Positions 26,373-35,811 of a stretch of 64,000 bases of DNA are shown piece after piece (within the stretch, counting starts at the first letter, position 1; each line of letters opens with the position of its first letter). Under the pieces are notes generated by a model that was not told where the DNA came from, made no database searches, and saw only the letters and a program-made list of their open reading frames with translations. Origin of the DNA: an uncultured Spirochaetia bacterium (lineage in GTDB: Bacteria; Spirochaetota; Spirochaetia; CAKZLE01); the NCBI GenBank assembly GCA_937125225.1, contig CAKZLE010000036.1, positions 53,331 through 117,330 on the forward strand, given 5' to 3'. The position numbers were made by a program, and so were the translations under genes.

Positions 26373-27290
26373 CTACTCCTTCAGCTCACGTACTTTGAGA
26401 TCATAGCTGAGCATCTTTCTATCATCAAAGATAAAATCCCCTGATATATAGGCTCCTTCGATCGCTTTAGGGAGCCAGATCGCATCATCAGCCCACATCT
26501 TATCATAAGGGATCTCAGAGACTGGGATCCAGAAGGGGTCGGCCTCTTCGGTCTCTTTCATCTCTCCGTGGTAGGCATCAGCAAAGAATACATAACCTTT
26601 GAGGGAGTACCCGTCAGCGAACTGGAAGTTCAATCTTCCCACCTCTCTTGGCTCTTCTGGTGTGATACCGGTCTCCTCTTCACATTCGCGAATAGCGGCT
26701 TCAAGGGCTGTCTCAGCCTCTTCAATCCTGCCTCCTGGAGCATTAACTAGACCTTCACCAAGTCCAGTCTTCTTATTGATGAGCATGACCTTGTCCCCAT
26801 CGAAGATATAGCAGATGACAGCGGTCTCTTTTGGTTCCCAACTATCCCAGTCTATCTGAGATACTTCTGTAGCTTTAGAGCTGTCAAGGAGTTGAACCTC
26901 TTCAACAGGCTTCTCTTCTTCTTCATAGAGTTCCGGATGAAGTCGTTTTCTGCAATCTTCGCAGAGGTTGTCATCACGATAGGCGATATCATTCATCGTC
27001 AGTTTTACACCGCATTCTACACACTTGAGTTTGAAGATGAAGATCTTCTTTCTTAAAAGGAATCCAACAATCATGGTTATCAGTACTGCTGGTATCAGAG
27101 TCCATTGTGACAGTTCGAACTGCAGGATCAGAGCAACGAACATATTCAATAGCAGGAAGAGGACTGCTATATATAATGTTGCAGACCTTTTGTTTTTGAC
27201 ATGCGGATAATGCTTTCTCTGCATGATATTAAAGAAGAGGACAACTATGATGACCCAATACAATTCACTATTCAATTTTTCTATAATCAT
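26373..27290 (-). CDS. Membrane-anchored zinc-ribbon Nudix hydrolase
   Basis: The 305 residues comprise about three N-terminal membrane segments (roughly 10-24, 38-58, 63-80), a four-Cys zinc motif (C90, C93, C110, C113), an acidic linker, and a Nudix domain from about 155. The Nudix box starts at G187 in GGRIEEAE and ends REcEEETGI (201-209), with all consensus Glu residues. The domain most resembles MutT/MTH1-type enzymes, which hydrolyse oxidised or modified nucleoside triphosphates. Membrane anchoring plus a zinc ribbon is unusual for Nudix enzymes. It is the first gene of the operon with DUF6320 and the acyltransferase. Confidence 0.78.
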   Translation of the reverse strand: MIIEKLNSELYWVIIVVLFFNIMQRKHYPHVKNKRSATLYIAVLFLLLNMFVALILQFELSQWTLIPAVLITMIVGFLLRKKIFIFKLKCVECGVKLTMNDIAYRDDNLCEDCRKRLHPELYEEEEKPVEEVQLLDSSKATEVSQIDWDSWEPKETAVICYIFDGDKVMLINKKTGLGEGLVNAPGGRIEEAETALEAAIRECEEETGITPEEPREVGRLNFQFADGYSLKGYVFFADAYHGEMKETEEADPFWIPVSEIPYDKMWADDAIWLPKAIEGAYISGDFIFDDRKMLSYDLKVRELKE

Positions 27291-27417
27291 AACTAGAGAC
27301 TTTATAGCGTCTTGGTTGTAAGGTCAAGATTAGAGTTCTATTACTGTACTCTGCCCCTTGATTCAGAGGTGAGGGCAGGGGTAGAATGATAATCTAATAC
27401 AAATTCAGGAGAAACAC

Positions 27418-28095
27418 ATGAATAAGATCGAATCTTTGAATACATATATTGACCACACTATACTGAAAGCGAATGCTACGAAGAGACAGGTTCAGGAAAT
27501 CTGCAAGGAGGCAATGGAGTATCAATTCGCCTCTGTCTGCGTGAATTCTTGTTGGGCGGGTTACTGTAGTGAACTTCTTAAAGACTCACCGGTCAAGGTC
27601 TGCAGTGTAGTCGGGTTCCCTTTAGGAGCAATGAAGAGTGAGTGCAAAGCGTTTGAAGCAAAGAAGTGTGTGATCGACGGTGCTGAAGAGATCGATATGG
27701 TCATCAATGTCGGCATGCTACTCAATGATGATCTTGAAGGGTTCGAGAAGGATATTCGTCTCGTACGTGAAGCTTGTGGTCCTGGGGTCGTTCTCAAGGT
27801 CATCATCGAGACCTGTCTGCTTGATGATGAACAGAAAGTCATAGCTTGCAGGATCGCAAAGAACTGTGGAGCAGACTTCGTGAAGACTTCAACAGGTTTT
27901 TCAACCGGAGGAGCTACTGTTGAAGATATACGGCTCATGAGAAAGACCGTGGGTGACAATGTCGGAGTGAAAGCATCCGGTGGAGTCAGAAGCTATGAAG
28001 ATGCAGCAGCTGTCATCGAAGCCGGTGCCAATAGGATCGGAGCCTCTTCTGGAGTCTCGATCATGAAAGGACAAGTCTCAGAATCTGACTACTAG
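27418..28095 (+). CDS. deoC: Deoxyribose-phosphate aldolase
   Basis: The 225-residue protein matches the short DeoC form: [12 protein letters not shown] at the N-terminus, VVGFPLGAM, the Asp/Lys active-site strand EIDMVINVG, and the Schiff-base Lys in [15 protein letters not shown], then [10 protein letters not shown]. It splits 2-deoxyribose 5-phosphate into acetaldehyde and glyceraldehyde 3-phosphate, the last step of deoxynucleoside use. An AGGAG ribosome site precedes the ATG. It overlaps the end of a convergent FAD oxidoreductase gene by 4 bases. Nucleoside phosphorylase and uptake genes lie 3 kb downstream. Confidence 0.96.
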   Translation: MNKIESLNTYIDHTILKANATKRQVQEICKEAMEYQFASVCVNSCWAGYCSELLKDSPVKVCSVVGFPLGAMKSECKAFEAKKCVIDGAEEIDMVINVGMLLNDDLEGFEKDIRLVREACGPGVVLKVIIETCLLDDEQKVIACRIAKNCGADFVKTSTGFSTGGATVEDIRLMRKTVGDNVGVKASGGVRSYEDAAAVIEAGANRIGASSGVSIMKGQVSESDY

Positions 28096-29996
28096 GAGAA
28101 GAGCAGTCTTATCGCATCAGCGATCCGGACGCTCTTTCCATCGATCAAAGTATGTAGACATTGATCCTCACAGGGGGAAGAACAGGCAAAACATGGGGGA
28201 TCTTCTTGATCTCCTATGAGTCTTTTTGCTCCCAGGGTATTCCCACATTCCAATCTTCGTAAGACTCCTCTGATATCTAGATGATAGGGACATCTGCTTC
28301 TGCAGGTATCATCAGTACACCATTGGCAGGAGGTCGCGATATCATGAAGCATCAACTCTCTCTTGTTGCTGATCATATTCGGTCTGATCAAGAGATCCCC
28401 CTCTTCAGAGGTGTAGGGAATAAGATCTTGAGCTCTGACGATATGGACAGCGGATTCTTTTGGATGTTCGTGAGAGAATATCTTCATCCTTCTTCTTCTG
28501 AGAACCCTATTCGCAGCACTGATACCTGAGATGGTCACAGCTGATGATCCTGTACCCATGACAGTCCCCTCTCCACAGATGAATAGGTTCTCCCAACAGG
28601 TCGAGGCATGATGTCGTCTCAACAGGTCTTGACCCAATACCTGTTTTGGACCTGCAATGGCCCCACCAGTCTTCTTCGTATAGTATTCGATAGTAGTCGG
28701 AGTGGCCAAAGTATGGTAGATGATACTTTTCTTGAAGCCACGATAATGCTGCTCGATCACCTCAAGGATCCTATCAGTCTCTTTCTTCTTCTGTCTGAGA
28801 TAGGCGTCACTGTCATAAGATGGGTCTACCGGACTTGGCCAGGGAAGTGAAGATGGACCCATTGCAATTATGAGGTGTTCATCAGGTGGGCAGATAGAGT
28901 GGTCTATGATTGAAGGTCTAAAGACGGTTAACCTGTTTGCCTCTGAGTCCCTTTGGTCCCCCATGAAGAACTCTATCGGACGAGCCTCTTCCGGGATGGT
29001 ACTCTTTTTGACTGCACAATAGAGTACAACACTTGAATTAGGCATCTCAAGAGTATCTACCCAATCAAGAACACTGACCTGTTGATATGCTTTTGGGAGG
29101 AGGTCATGATAGAGACTTTGGAGTGTCCCCCCATATATGATGTCATCTGCTTCAATTCTCAACTGCTCACCGGCCTGGGTATGCAGAGTCAATGTTGCCG
29201 GTCTGTTATCGATAAAATCGATATGATCGACAAAACTCTGATAGAGGACTGTCCCCCCATGCTTCTCAAAGGCCTTCTCTAGCTTACCCGGGAGTTGTAA
29301 TGAAGAACCAATTGGATAGTAGCTACCTTCGAATTGGCTCTTCATAAGCAAAGATATCGCTAAAATGGCTGGAGTCCCCTTGAGGTCTGTTAACGAGTAG
29401 GTAGAGATGATTCTTTCGAAGAACTGTATAACCTTCTCGGATGATATGAACTGTCTGATGATATCAGAGGCATTCTTTCCAAACAGCCGGATAAGCCGTA
29501 TCTGTGTAATCGGGTGTCTTACTAGATTCCCTAAAGCCTGTTTTCTCTTTATCTCTGTAGGGGTTACACAAAGTGGGGAGCCGAGAATGCCCTGATAATA
29601 GAGAACTCCTATATATGCATAGAACTCTTTGATAGCCTCTATATCTTTTGGAAAGAGGGTCTCGAGTTGTGTGAAAAAGGCTTCCTTATCAGAGGAGATG
29701 TCGATAACGCTCCCTTGAAAGTTCATTCTGACGAGGGGCTCGTGTTTGACGAGGGTGATGGGCTCTTCTAGAGTATCCATGACGAAACGGTGAGAATTGA
29801 AGCCCTCTTCTCCAAAGCCATAGAATAGGGAAGATCCTTGATCGAATGTCCTCATTCCTCTGCGGAACGTACCACACGACCCTCCCGGTTGGAAATGCTG
29901 TTCGATGAGAACTACTGACAATCCCTTTAGTGCAAGTAGTGCTGCTGCGGTCAAACCACTGAGACCTGCACCGATCACTGCGACATCTGTCTTCAT
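28092..29996 (-). CDS. Phytoene-desaturase-like FAD oxidoreductase with C-terminal GltD-type Fe-S domain
   Basis: From ATG 29996 (GGAGG 7 bases upstream) the protein has 634 residues. It opens with a dinucleotide-binding fold [14 protein letters not shown] followed by [13 protein letters not shown], as in CrtI/carotenoid-isomerase-like amine oxidases, and has the C-terminal FAD motif [21 protein letters not shown]. The last 80 residues add two cysteine sets ([14 protein letters not shown] and [12 protein letters not shown]), the pattern of the 4Fe-4S domain normally found at the N-terminus of glutamate synthase small subunits. Fusion at the C-terminus is unusual. It is probably a flavin redox enzyme receiving electrons through Fe-S clusters; substrate unknown. 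Confidence 0.75.
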   Translation of the reverse strand: MKTDVAVIGAGLSGLTAAALLALKGLSVVLIEQHFQPGGSCGTFRRGMRTFDQGSSLFYGFGEEGFNSHRFVMDTLEEPITLVKHEPLVRMNFQGSVIDISSDKEAFFTQLETLFPKDIEAIKEFYAYIGVLYYQGILGSPLCVTPTEIKRKQALGNLVRHPITQIRLIRLFGKNASDIIRQFISSEKVIQFFERIISTYSLTDLKGTPAILAISLLMKSQFEGSYYPIGSSLQLPGKLEKAFEKHGGTVLYQSFVDHIDFIDNRPATLTLHTQAGEQLRIEADDIIYGGTLQSLYHDLLPKAYQQVSVLDWVDTLEMPNSSVVLYCAVKKSTIPEEARPIEFFMGDQRDSEANRLTVFRPSIIDHSICPPDEHLIIAMGPSSLPWPSPVDPSYDSDAYLRQKKKETDRILEVIEQHYRGFKKSIIYHTLATPTTIEYYTKKTGGAIAGPKQVLGQDLLRRHHASTCWENLFICGEGTVMGTGSSAVTISGISAANRVLRRRRMKIFSHEHPKESAVHIVRAQDLIPYTSEEGDLLIRPNMISNKRELMLHDIATSCQWCTDDTCRSRCPYHLDIRGVLRRLECGNTLGAKRLIGDQEDPPCFACSSPCEDQCLHTLIDGKSVRIADAIRLLFS

Positions 29997-30268
29997 CGGA
30001 GAACCTCCAAACAAGAACCTTGTATGAGATCTCTTGATTGCCTGATAGGCTCTCTTCCTCCATTATATCACAGGACGGAGCGAATTGGAGGGTTTGAAGG
30101 TAGATGAAAATGGGGTAAAAGCATTACGTGAGCAGGTAAAGCAAGTACACTTCATATGTGATCTTTAGTAAAATTGGAGTTTGCGTATGCTTTGATTATA
30201 TGGTAAAGTATACTCTTCCATTTTTATTTGGAGTCTAGTTTTAAAAAATAAACGAGTTAGGGTAATAC

Positions 30269-31423
30269 TTGAAAATGCTTAATAATGATCAAAATATACA
30301 TACGAACAGCTTCTTGAAGAGTCTGGGGTTCCCCTCTATAGAGATACATCAGACCTTCACCCACTTTGATTTCACCAAACCTTCACGAAGAGTTCTCGTT
30401 ATCGGACCTATGGGATCCGGAAAGACCGAGTTCTCAGCACGAGTATGGAGAGATGCTCGAGTTGCTCTATCTAAGAGCGATAAGATCATGGCCATGACAG
30501 CGACTGATGGGGTGGACAGAAGGAAGGTTATGTTCGTGCGTACGATGCATGATAAGAGATTCGATGATTATCCTGATGATGCACTAGCCTATCGAGGCGG
30601 GTATGTCCGATGTGGTGATAATATCGTAAGGATCAAGGATTCCTTCGATCTTGAACAGGCTATCAAAGAACATATGGATATAGGGACCTGGATCATTGAT
30701 GAGGCCTCATTCTATGATGAGAGGATAGCATATGTAGTGAGGAACCATTCAGTCGGGAGAGGTCTCCTTTTCATCTTCCCTACACTTATCCTCAATTTCA
30801 GAAGGGACATCTTCAATTCCACTGCTAGGCTGCTGCTCGATACTGCAACAGATGTCATCCCTCTCACCGCATATTGTGAACATGATGAATGTCTTGAAGA
30901 TTCCTTCAATACCTATCGCTACTATACGGTAAACGGGACTGAGTGTCCCGCACTCTATTTTGATCCTCTTATCATCGTAGGTGGTGATACGAAGAAGGAG
31001 GATCCCCTCCAACCAAACTACTGCACTCGTTGTGACAGCCATCATTGGCTTCCTGCTAAGGAATATACCTTCTTTACCTTGAAACCATTAGGGGAGTCTG
31101 CCTCATCGGGGAGACCTGAAGAACTAAGAGATGAGTTATATCATATGAAGAACTCGATGGAAGAATCCATCCTCTATCAGCATCTGAGTGAACAGTATCC
31201 AGATCCTGATGCTGAAGATCATATCTGTATGAATGCACTTCTGCCTGACTGTATTGCAGAGAAGGCCTTGATATATCTATTCGCAGAACAGAATCTGATT
31301 CCTGAAGAGCTTCTGATATCACTGACAGATGAACTTGATCTCGACAGGGATTATATGAAGAAGATCCTCAGTGATAACAGAAGACCAGTCAATCTAGATC
31401 AACCGTTATTGAATCTGTATTAG
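30269..31423 (+). CDS. Enlarged TK1-type thymidine kinase-like protein
   Basis: The 384-residue protein carries the TK1 landmarks: Walker A GPMGSGKT (46-53), IIDEASF (142-148; E145 would be the catalytic base of DEAQF), FRRDIFNSTARLLLDTATDVIPLTAYC, and zinc-site cysteines C203, C208, C252 and C255 with the lasso-like IIVGGD. Normal TK1-type enzymes have about 190 residues; here the nucleotide domain carries insertions and a roughly 120-residue C-terminal extension. It begins at TTG 30269, which fits AGGG better than the ATG 6 bases later. It lies just upstream of pyrimidine-nucleoside phosphorylase, so a deoxypyrimidine salvage role is likely. Confidence 0.75.
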   Translation: MKMLNNDQNIHTNSFLKSLGFPSIEIHQTFTHFDFTKPSRRVLVIGPMGSGKTEFSARVWRDARVALSKSDKIMAMTATDGVDRRKVMFVRTMHDKRFDDYPDDALAYRGGYVRCGDNIVRIKDSFDLEQAIKEHMDIGTWIIDEASFYDERIAYVVRNHSVGRGLLFIFPTLILNFRRDIFNSTARLLLDTATDVIPLTAYCEHDECLEDSFNTYRYYTVNGTECPALYFDPLIIVGGDTKKEDPLQPNYCTRCDSHHWLPAKEYTFFTLKPLGESASSGRPEELRDELYHMKNSMEESILYQHLSEQYPDPDAEDHICMNALLPDCIAEKALIYLFAEQNLIPEELLISLTDELDLDRDYMKKILSDNRRPVNLDQPLLNLY

Positions 31424-31440
31424 TATAATAGGAGGGGATG

Positions 31441-32745
31441 ATGAGAATACCTGAGCTTATTAGGAAAAAACAGAAAAAGGGCGCACTGACCTCTGAAGAG
31501 ATCGATTTCTTCATTACAGGATACTCCTCTGGACAGATCCCTGATTATCAGGCTGCTGCTCTTTGTATGGCGATCTGGTTCAATGGGATGAATGATGAGG
31601 AGACTGCAGAGCTCACCCTGGCCATGGCACGATCTGGTGACCAGATCGACCTATCAGGAATCCCTGGAATCAAAGTAGACAAACATAGCTCTGGTGGTGT
31701 AGCCGATACGACGACTATCGCAGTTGCTCCCTTAGTGGCAGCTTGTGGTGGTAAGGTCGCAAAGATGTCAGGACGGGGTCTCATGCACAGTGGAGGGACT
31801 CTTGATAAACTTGAATCCATAAAGGGTTATTCTATCAATCAGAGTATGGAAGATTTTGAGAATATCGTGAACACCTGTGGTGCTTCGATCATCGGGCAGA
31901 CTGCTAATCTCGTCCCTGCAGATAAGAAGCTCTACTCTCTGCGGGATGTGACCTCTACGGTGGATACGATGCCGCTCATAGCATCGAGTATCATGAGCAA
32001 GAAACTCGCCTCTGGCGGAGATAAGATCCTTCTCGATGTGAAATGGGGTACCGGTGCCTTCATGCAGGACCTAGAGGCTGCGATAGTGCTTGCGAAGATG
32101 ATGGTGAATATAGGAAAGCATGCGGGAAGACCTACCGAGGCACTCGTAACGAATATGAACCAACCCCTGGGTAATGCTGTTGGTAATGCTCTTGAGGTCA
32201 TCGAGGCGATCGAGATCCTGAAGGGTGGCTGTGACGGAGATCTGAAGGATCTGATTCTTGAACTCTCTGCTCGGATGTTAGTCATGGGTGAGATTTATAC
32301 AGATGTTGAAAAGGCTCTTGAAGCGGTGAATGAATCGATCATATCCGGTGCGGCTATAGAGAAACTCAAAGAGATCATCTCGATGCATGGAGGAGATCCT
32401 GCTATCTGTGATGATACTGACCTTCTCCCGCAGGCAGAGAAGATCATACCAGTGACAGCTACAAAGGCTGGATTCATCACGGGCATGCTCACCGATGAGA
32501 TCGGAATGGCCTCTGTCATGATAGGAGCCGGTCGGGAGACGACGAACGATGTCATCGACCCTGCAGTCGGACTTTGGATGAAAAAACGCTTAGGTGATGA
32601 GGTTAGGATCGGAGATATCTTGGCAGAATTCCATGTAAATGATGAGTCTTCCTTTGAAGCTGCGAAACAACGATTTGTATCTGCAATTACGATCGAATCT
32701 GAACCGGTCGCACCAGATAACCTAATAGCTCAGGTCATTGACTAG
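31441..32745 (+). CDS. pdp: Pyrimidine-nucleoside / thymidine phosphorylase
   Basis: The 434-residue enzyme has the family signature SGRGLMHSGGTLDKLESI and the phosphate/pyrimidine-binding stretch KHSSGGVADTTT. It phosphorolyses thymidine, deoxyuridine or uridine to the base and (deoxy)ribose 1-phosphate, feeding DeoC after a mutase step. Two consecutive ATGs occur (31438 and 31441); GGAGGGG favours the second. It follows the TK1-like gene by 17 bases, probably as one operon, with the nucleoside ABC importer 100 bases downstream. Distinguishing DeoA from Pdp by sequence alone is not safe. Confidence 0.95.
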   Translation: MRIPELIRKKQKKGALTSEEIDFFITGYSSGQIPDYQAAALCMAIWFNGMNDEETAELTLAMARSGDQIDLSGIPGIKVDKHSSGGVADTTTIAVAPLVAACGGKVAKMSGRGLMHSGGTLDKLESIKGYSINQSMEDFENIVNTCGASIIGQTANLVPADKKLYSLRDVTSTVDTMPLIASSIMSKKLASGGDKILLDVKWGTGAFMQDLEAAIVLAKMMVNIGKHAGRPTEALVTNMNQPLGNAVGNALEVIEAIEILKGGCDGDLKDLILELSARMLVMGEIYTDVEKALEAVNESIISGAAIEKLKEIISMHGGDPAICDDTDLLPQAEKIIPVTATKAGFITGMLTDEIGMASVMIGAGRETTNDVIDPAVGLWMKKRLGDEVRIGDILAEFHVNDESSFEAAKQRFVSAITIESEPVAPDNLIAQVID

Positions 32746-32849
32746 GGTTATTGAGAATTGTTACTTGTGTAATTGCTTGTGAATGATGATAATAAGAACT
32801 ACGGTCGGGGTCGAGTTATCCTGATGTAAAAATAAAAAAAGGAACGTGT

Positions 32850-34376
32850 ATGAGTGAGAATACAGAGAAAAAAGTCGTATTAGAGACACGTAATATCTCA
32901 AAGCAGTTCCCCAAAGTACTGGCAAATGATGATATCAGTATGACCCTGTATGAGGGAGAGATCCTCTCATTGCTTGGTGAGAACGGCGCTGGTAAATCGA
33001 CTTTGATGAACGTCCTGTATGGTCTCTATAAACCAACAACAGGCCAGATCGTCATCAATGGGGAAGAGGTTGAATTCACCTCTCCAAAAGATGCTATCAG
33101 TAAAGGACTCGGGATGGTCCATCAGCATTTCATGCTAGTTGATACCCTGACGGTCACTGAGAATATCATCTTAGGAGCTGAACCTGGAAGAGGTGGGGTG
33201 ATAAATTATAAAAAGGCACGAGAAGAGGTAGTTGAGATCTCACAGAAGTATGGATTGAAAGTCGATCCAGATGAGACAATTGAAAACCTCTCAGTCGGAC
33301 TCCAGCAAAGGGTGGAGATTCTAAAGGCCCTCTATAGAAAGGCACGGATCCTGATCCTTGATGAGCCAACTGCCGTATTGACCCCACAGGAAGTCGATGA
33401 ACTCTTTGAGGTGGTTAAGGCCTTGAGAGATAGTGGGGTCTCGGTGATCATTATCACTCATAAACTCGAAGAGGTCGTAGAGATCTCTGACCGTTGTTAT
33501 ATCCTTAGAAGAGGAAAACTCGCAGGGGAGAGACCGACAAAAGGTGCGACTAAAGAGGAACTTGCGAATCTGATGGTTGGACGAGATGTTGTCTTGACTG
33601 TCTCTAAGAAACCTCATCAGACACTTCCTGATCCAGTTTTCAAAATCAATAATCTGACAGTCCTCAATGAGAAGAAGGTAAAGGCTCTCGAAGACTTCTC
33701 AATTGAGATACGACCTGGCGAGATCGTCGGTATCGCAGGAGTAGATGGAAATGGGCAGTCCGAACTTGCAGAGGCTATCATGGGTTTGATTCCTGTTGAG
33801 TCTGGAGAACTGATCCATCAGGGTGAGGAGATCTCAAAACTCACCACCCGGGAGAGAATCTTCAAGAAGATCTCCTACGTGCCTGCTGATAGACAACAGT
33901 TTGGTCTAGTCCTTCCTATGACTATTGCAGAGAATATGGCAATCGGATATCACGAAAAAAAACCCTATTGTACCGGTCTGAGCCTTGATTATAACTATAT
34001 TAACAGCTCTTCAGAAGAGCTTGTTGAGGCCTTTGATATCAGGACTCCTTCAGCGCTTGTCCCTGCCGGGAACCTCTCAGGAGGGAATCAGCAGAAGGTC
34101 ATCTTAGCTCGTGAGTTTTCACGAGACCCCTCATTCCTGCTCGTCAGCCAACCAACACGAGGGTTGGATGTAGGAGCTATCGAGTATATCCATTCACAGA
34201 TTCTCTCAATGAGAGACCGTGATGTTGGAGTACTCTTGATCTCATTGGAACTCGAGGAGATCTTCGCCCTATCAGATAGGATCCTCGTAATATATGAAGG
34301 TAAAGTCGTAAAAGAACTGATTCCGGAGAAAACCGATGAGAAAGAGGTCGGACTCTATATGACAGGAGGAAACTAA
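32850..34376 (+). CDS. Nucleoside/BMP-type ABC importer, dual ATPase subunit
   Basis: The 508 residues form two ABC ATPase domains in tandem. The first has Walker A GENGAGKS, the signature LSVGLQQRVEI and Walker B ILILDEPTAVLTP. The second has GVDGNGQSE, LSGGNQQKVILAREFSR and the LVSQPTRGLDVGA region, degenerate at the position of the usual Walker B acid, as in RbsA-like proteins. It powers uptake with the two permeases and binding protein that follow; the permease start lies 2 bases after this stop. Organisation matches nucleoside importers such as NupABC/BmpA and YufNOPQ. Confidence 0.93.
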   Translation: MSENTEKKVVLETRNISKQFPKVLANDDISMTLYEGEILSLLGENGAGKSTLMNVLYGLYKPTTGQIVINGEEVEFTSPKDAISKGLGMVHQHFMLVDTLTVTENIILGAEPGRGGVINYKKAREEVVEISQKYGLKVDPDETIENLSVGLQQRVEILKALYRKARILILDEPTAVLTPQEVDELFEVVKALRDSGVSVIIITHKLEEVVEISDRCYILRRGKLAGERPTKGATKEELANLMVGRDVVLTVSKKPHQTLPDPVFKINNLTVLNEKKVKALEDFSIEIRPGEIVGIAGVDGNGQSELAEAIMGLIPVESGELIHQGEEISKLTTRERIFKKISYVPADRQQFGLVLPMTIAENMAIGYHEKKPYCTGLSLDYNYINSSSEELVEAFDIRTPSALVPAGNLSGGNQQKVILAREFSRDPSFLLVSQPTRGLDVGAIEYIHSQILSMRDRDVGVLLISLELEEIFALSDRILVIYEGKVVKELIPEKTDEKEVGLYMTGGN

Positions 34377-34377
34377 T

Positions 34378-35811
34378 ATGAATATCAATAAGAAAATACA
34401 ACCTGTCATCACAGCGGCCTTGGTTCTGTTAGCCTTTATCGGCGGCTGGTCTGTCGTGATGGGACGAAGCTGGGGTAACCTACTTATTCTCGTAGCTTGG
34501 ATCGGATATCTGGTCTTTGACAGGATCATAGACAGACAGGAACAGAAGGAATCTCCCTTCCATACACCATTATTGAACTCTTTGATGTTGTTGCTTGCAA
34601 TCTACGGTGGAGTTCTCTATCTTGGTGCCTATTTCTGGGGAGCTTTTCTACTGATCGGAGCCCTGCTGGTATTCAGCCTTGAGAAACGGCTTACTGAAGG
34701 TAAAGAGGCTTTAGCAGAATCATTCAAGAAGAATTTGAAGAATCTGATGATTCCGGTCTTTGGTTTTCTCAGTGCACTTGTCGTTGGAATGATCATCATG
34801 GTAGCAACAGGATATAATCCCATTGAATCATATGCTGCACTATTCTACGGTGGTCTTGTGAAGAACTGGAGTGTCTCTGTCCTGAATGCGACACCATTGA
34901 TCTTCACCGGTCTTTCGATCGCTTTTGCCTTTCAGGCAGGTCTATTCAATATTGGTGCTGAAGGTCAGTATTTCATAGGTGCGATGGTCGCTACCTATCT
35001 CGGCCTGTATCTGAATCTACCACCAATCTTTACTATCCTTATCGTGATCATCGTAGCAGGATCCTTTGCTGCAGCCTGGAATTTCGTTCCTGCACTGCTG
35101 AAGGTGAAGACGGGAGCACACGAAGTCATAACGACTATGATGTTAGCTCATACTGCCAAGTATCTCTCCCCTATATTCATCCGAGCTTTTGGTGGAAACC
35201 CTTCCACGTCTAACCATGCATATGTGACGGATCAGATTCTGGATAACAGCTTCTTACCAAAATTCAAGACGTTTCTTCCCGAGACGAACTATCGATTGCA
35301 TATTGGTATACTCATTGCAATCGCATTTGCGATCCTCGTCTATTATCTGCTGTATAAGACTCGAATAGGATTTGAGATCAGAGCAGTAGGTCAGAATCCG
35401 AATGCTGCAAGAGCACAGGGTATCTCTATTGGTAAGAATATATTCAGAGCATTGCTATTCTCTGGGTTTCTCGCAGGTATGTCAGGTGTCGTTCAGGTCT
35501 TGGGACTAGATCACAAACTGTTTCTCAACCTCTCAGGAGGGTATGGATGGAATGGTATCTCAGTAGCTTTACTTGCATCGAACAATCCCATAGGTGTGAT
35601 CTTCACCGCTCTATTATGGGGAGTTCTCGATGCTGGTGGACAGTATATGATCCGTGTCACTGATACACCGAACTCGATCGTAGAGATCATCAAAGGTATT
35701 GTCCTCTTCCTGATCGTCGCTCGTTATATCTATGCCTATCTTGGTAATAGGATGAAGAGAAGAAGAAAGAAGAAGAATGAGGCTTTAGCTTCAATGGGAG
35801 GTAACGCATGA
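34378..35811 (+). CDS. Nucleoside/BMP-type ABC importer permease 1
   Basis: A 477-residue polytopic membrane protein of the BPD_transp_2 family. About 100 N-terminal residues with extra membrane segments precede the standard core, which has the EAA-like stretch VGQNPNAARAQGISI contacting the ATPase and a glycine-rich LNLSGGYGWNGISVALLASNNP. A related upstream permease (YufP/NupB type) is usually about 350 residues, so this one is extended. The start is 2 bases from the ATPase stop and the end overlaps the second permease by 4 bases. Confidence 0.92.
   Translation: MNINKKIQPVITAALVLLAFIGGWSVVMGRSWGNLLILVAWIGYLVFDRIIDRQEQKESPFHTPLLNSLMLLLAIYGGVLYLGAYFWGAFLLIGALLVFSLEKRLTEGKEALAESFKKNLKNLMIPVFGFLSALVVGMIIMVATGYNPIESYAALFYGGLVKNWSVSVLNATPLIFTGLSIAFAFQAGLFNIGAEGQYFIGAMVATYLGLYLNLPPIFTILIVIIVAGSFAAAWNFVPALLKVKTGAHEVITTMMLAHTAKYLSPIFIRAFGGNPSTSNHAYVTDQILDNSFLPKFKTFLPETNYRLHIGILIAIAFAILVYYLLYKTRIGFEIRAVGQNPNAARAQGISIGKNIFRALLFSGFLAGMSGVVQVLGLDHKLFLNLSGGYGWNGISVALLASNNPIGVIFTALLWGVLDAGGQYMIRVTDTPNSIVEIIKGIVLFLIVARYIYAYLGNRMKRRRKKKNEALASMGGNA

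Noticed and set aside
27351..27378. Hairpin CTGCCC/GGGCAG upstream of deoC, considered as a riboswitch or terminator
   Set aside because: The stem is only 6 bases with a 16-base loop and no T-run, and it matches no riboswitch family I know. It may be chance.
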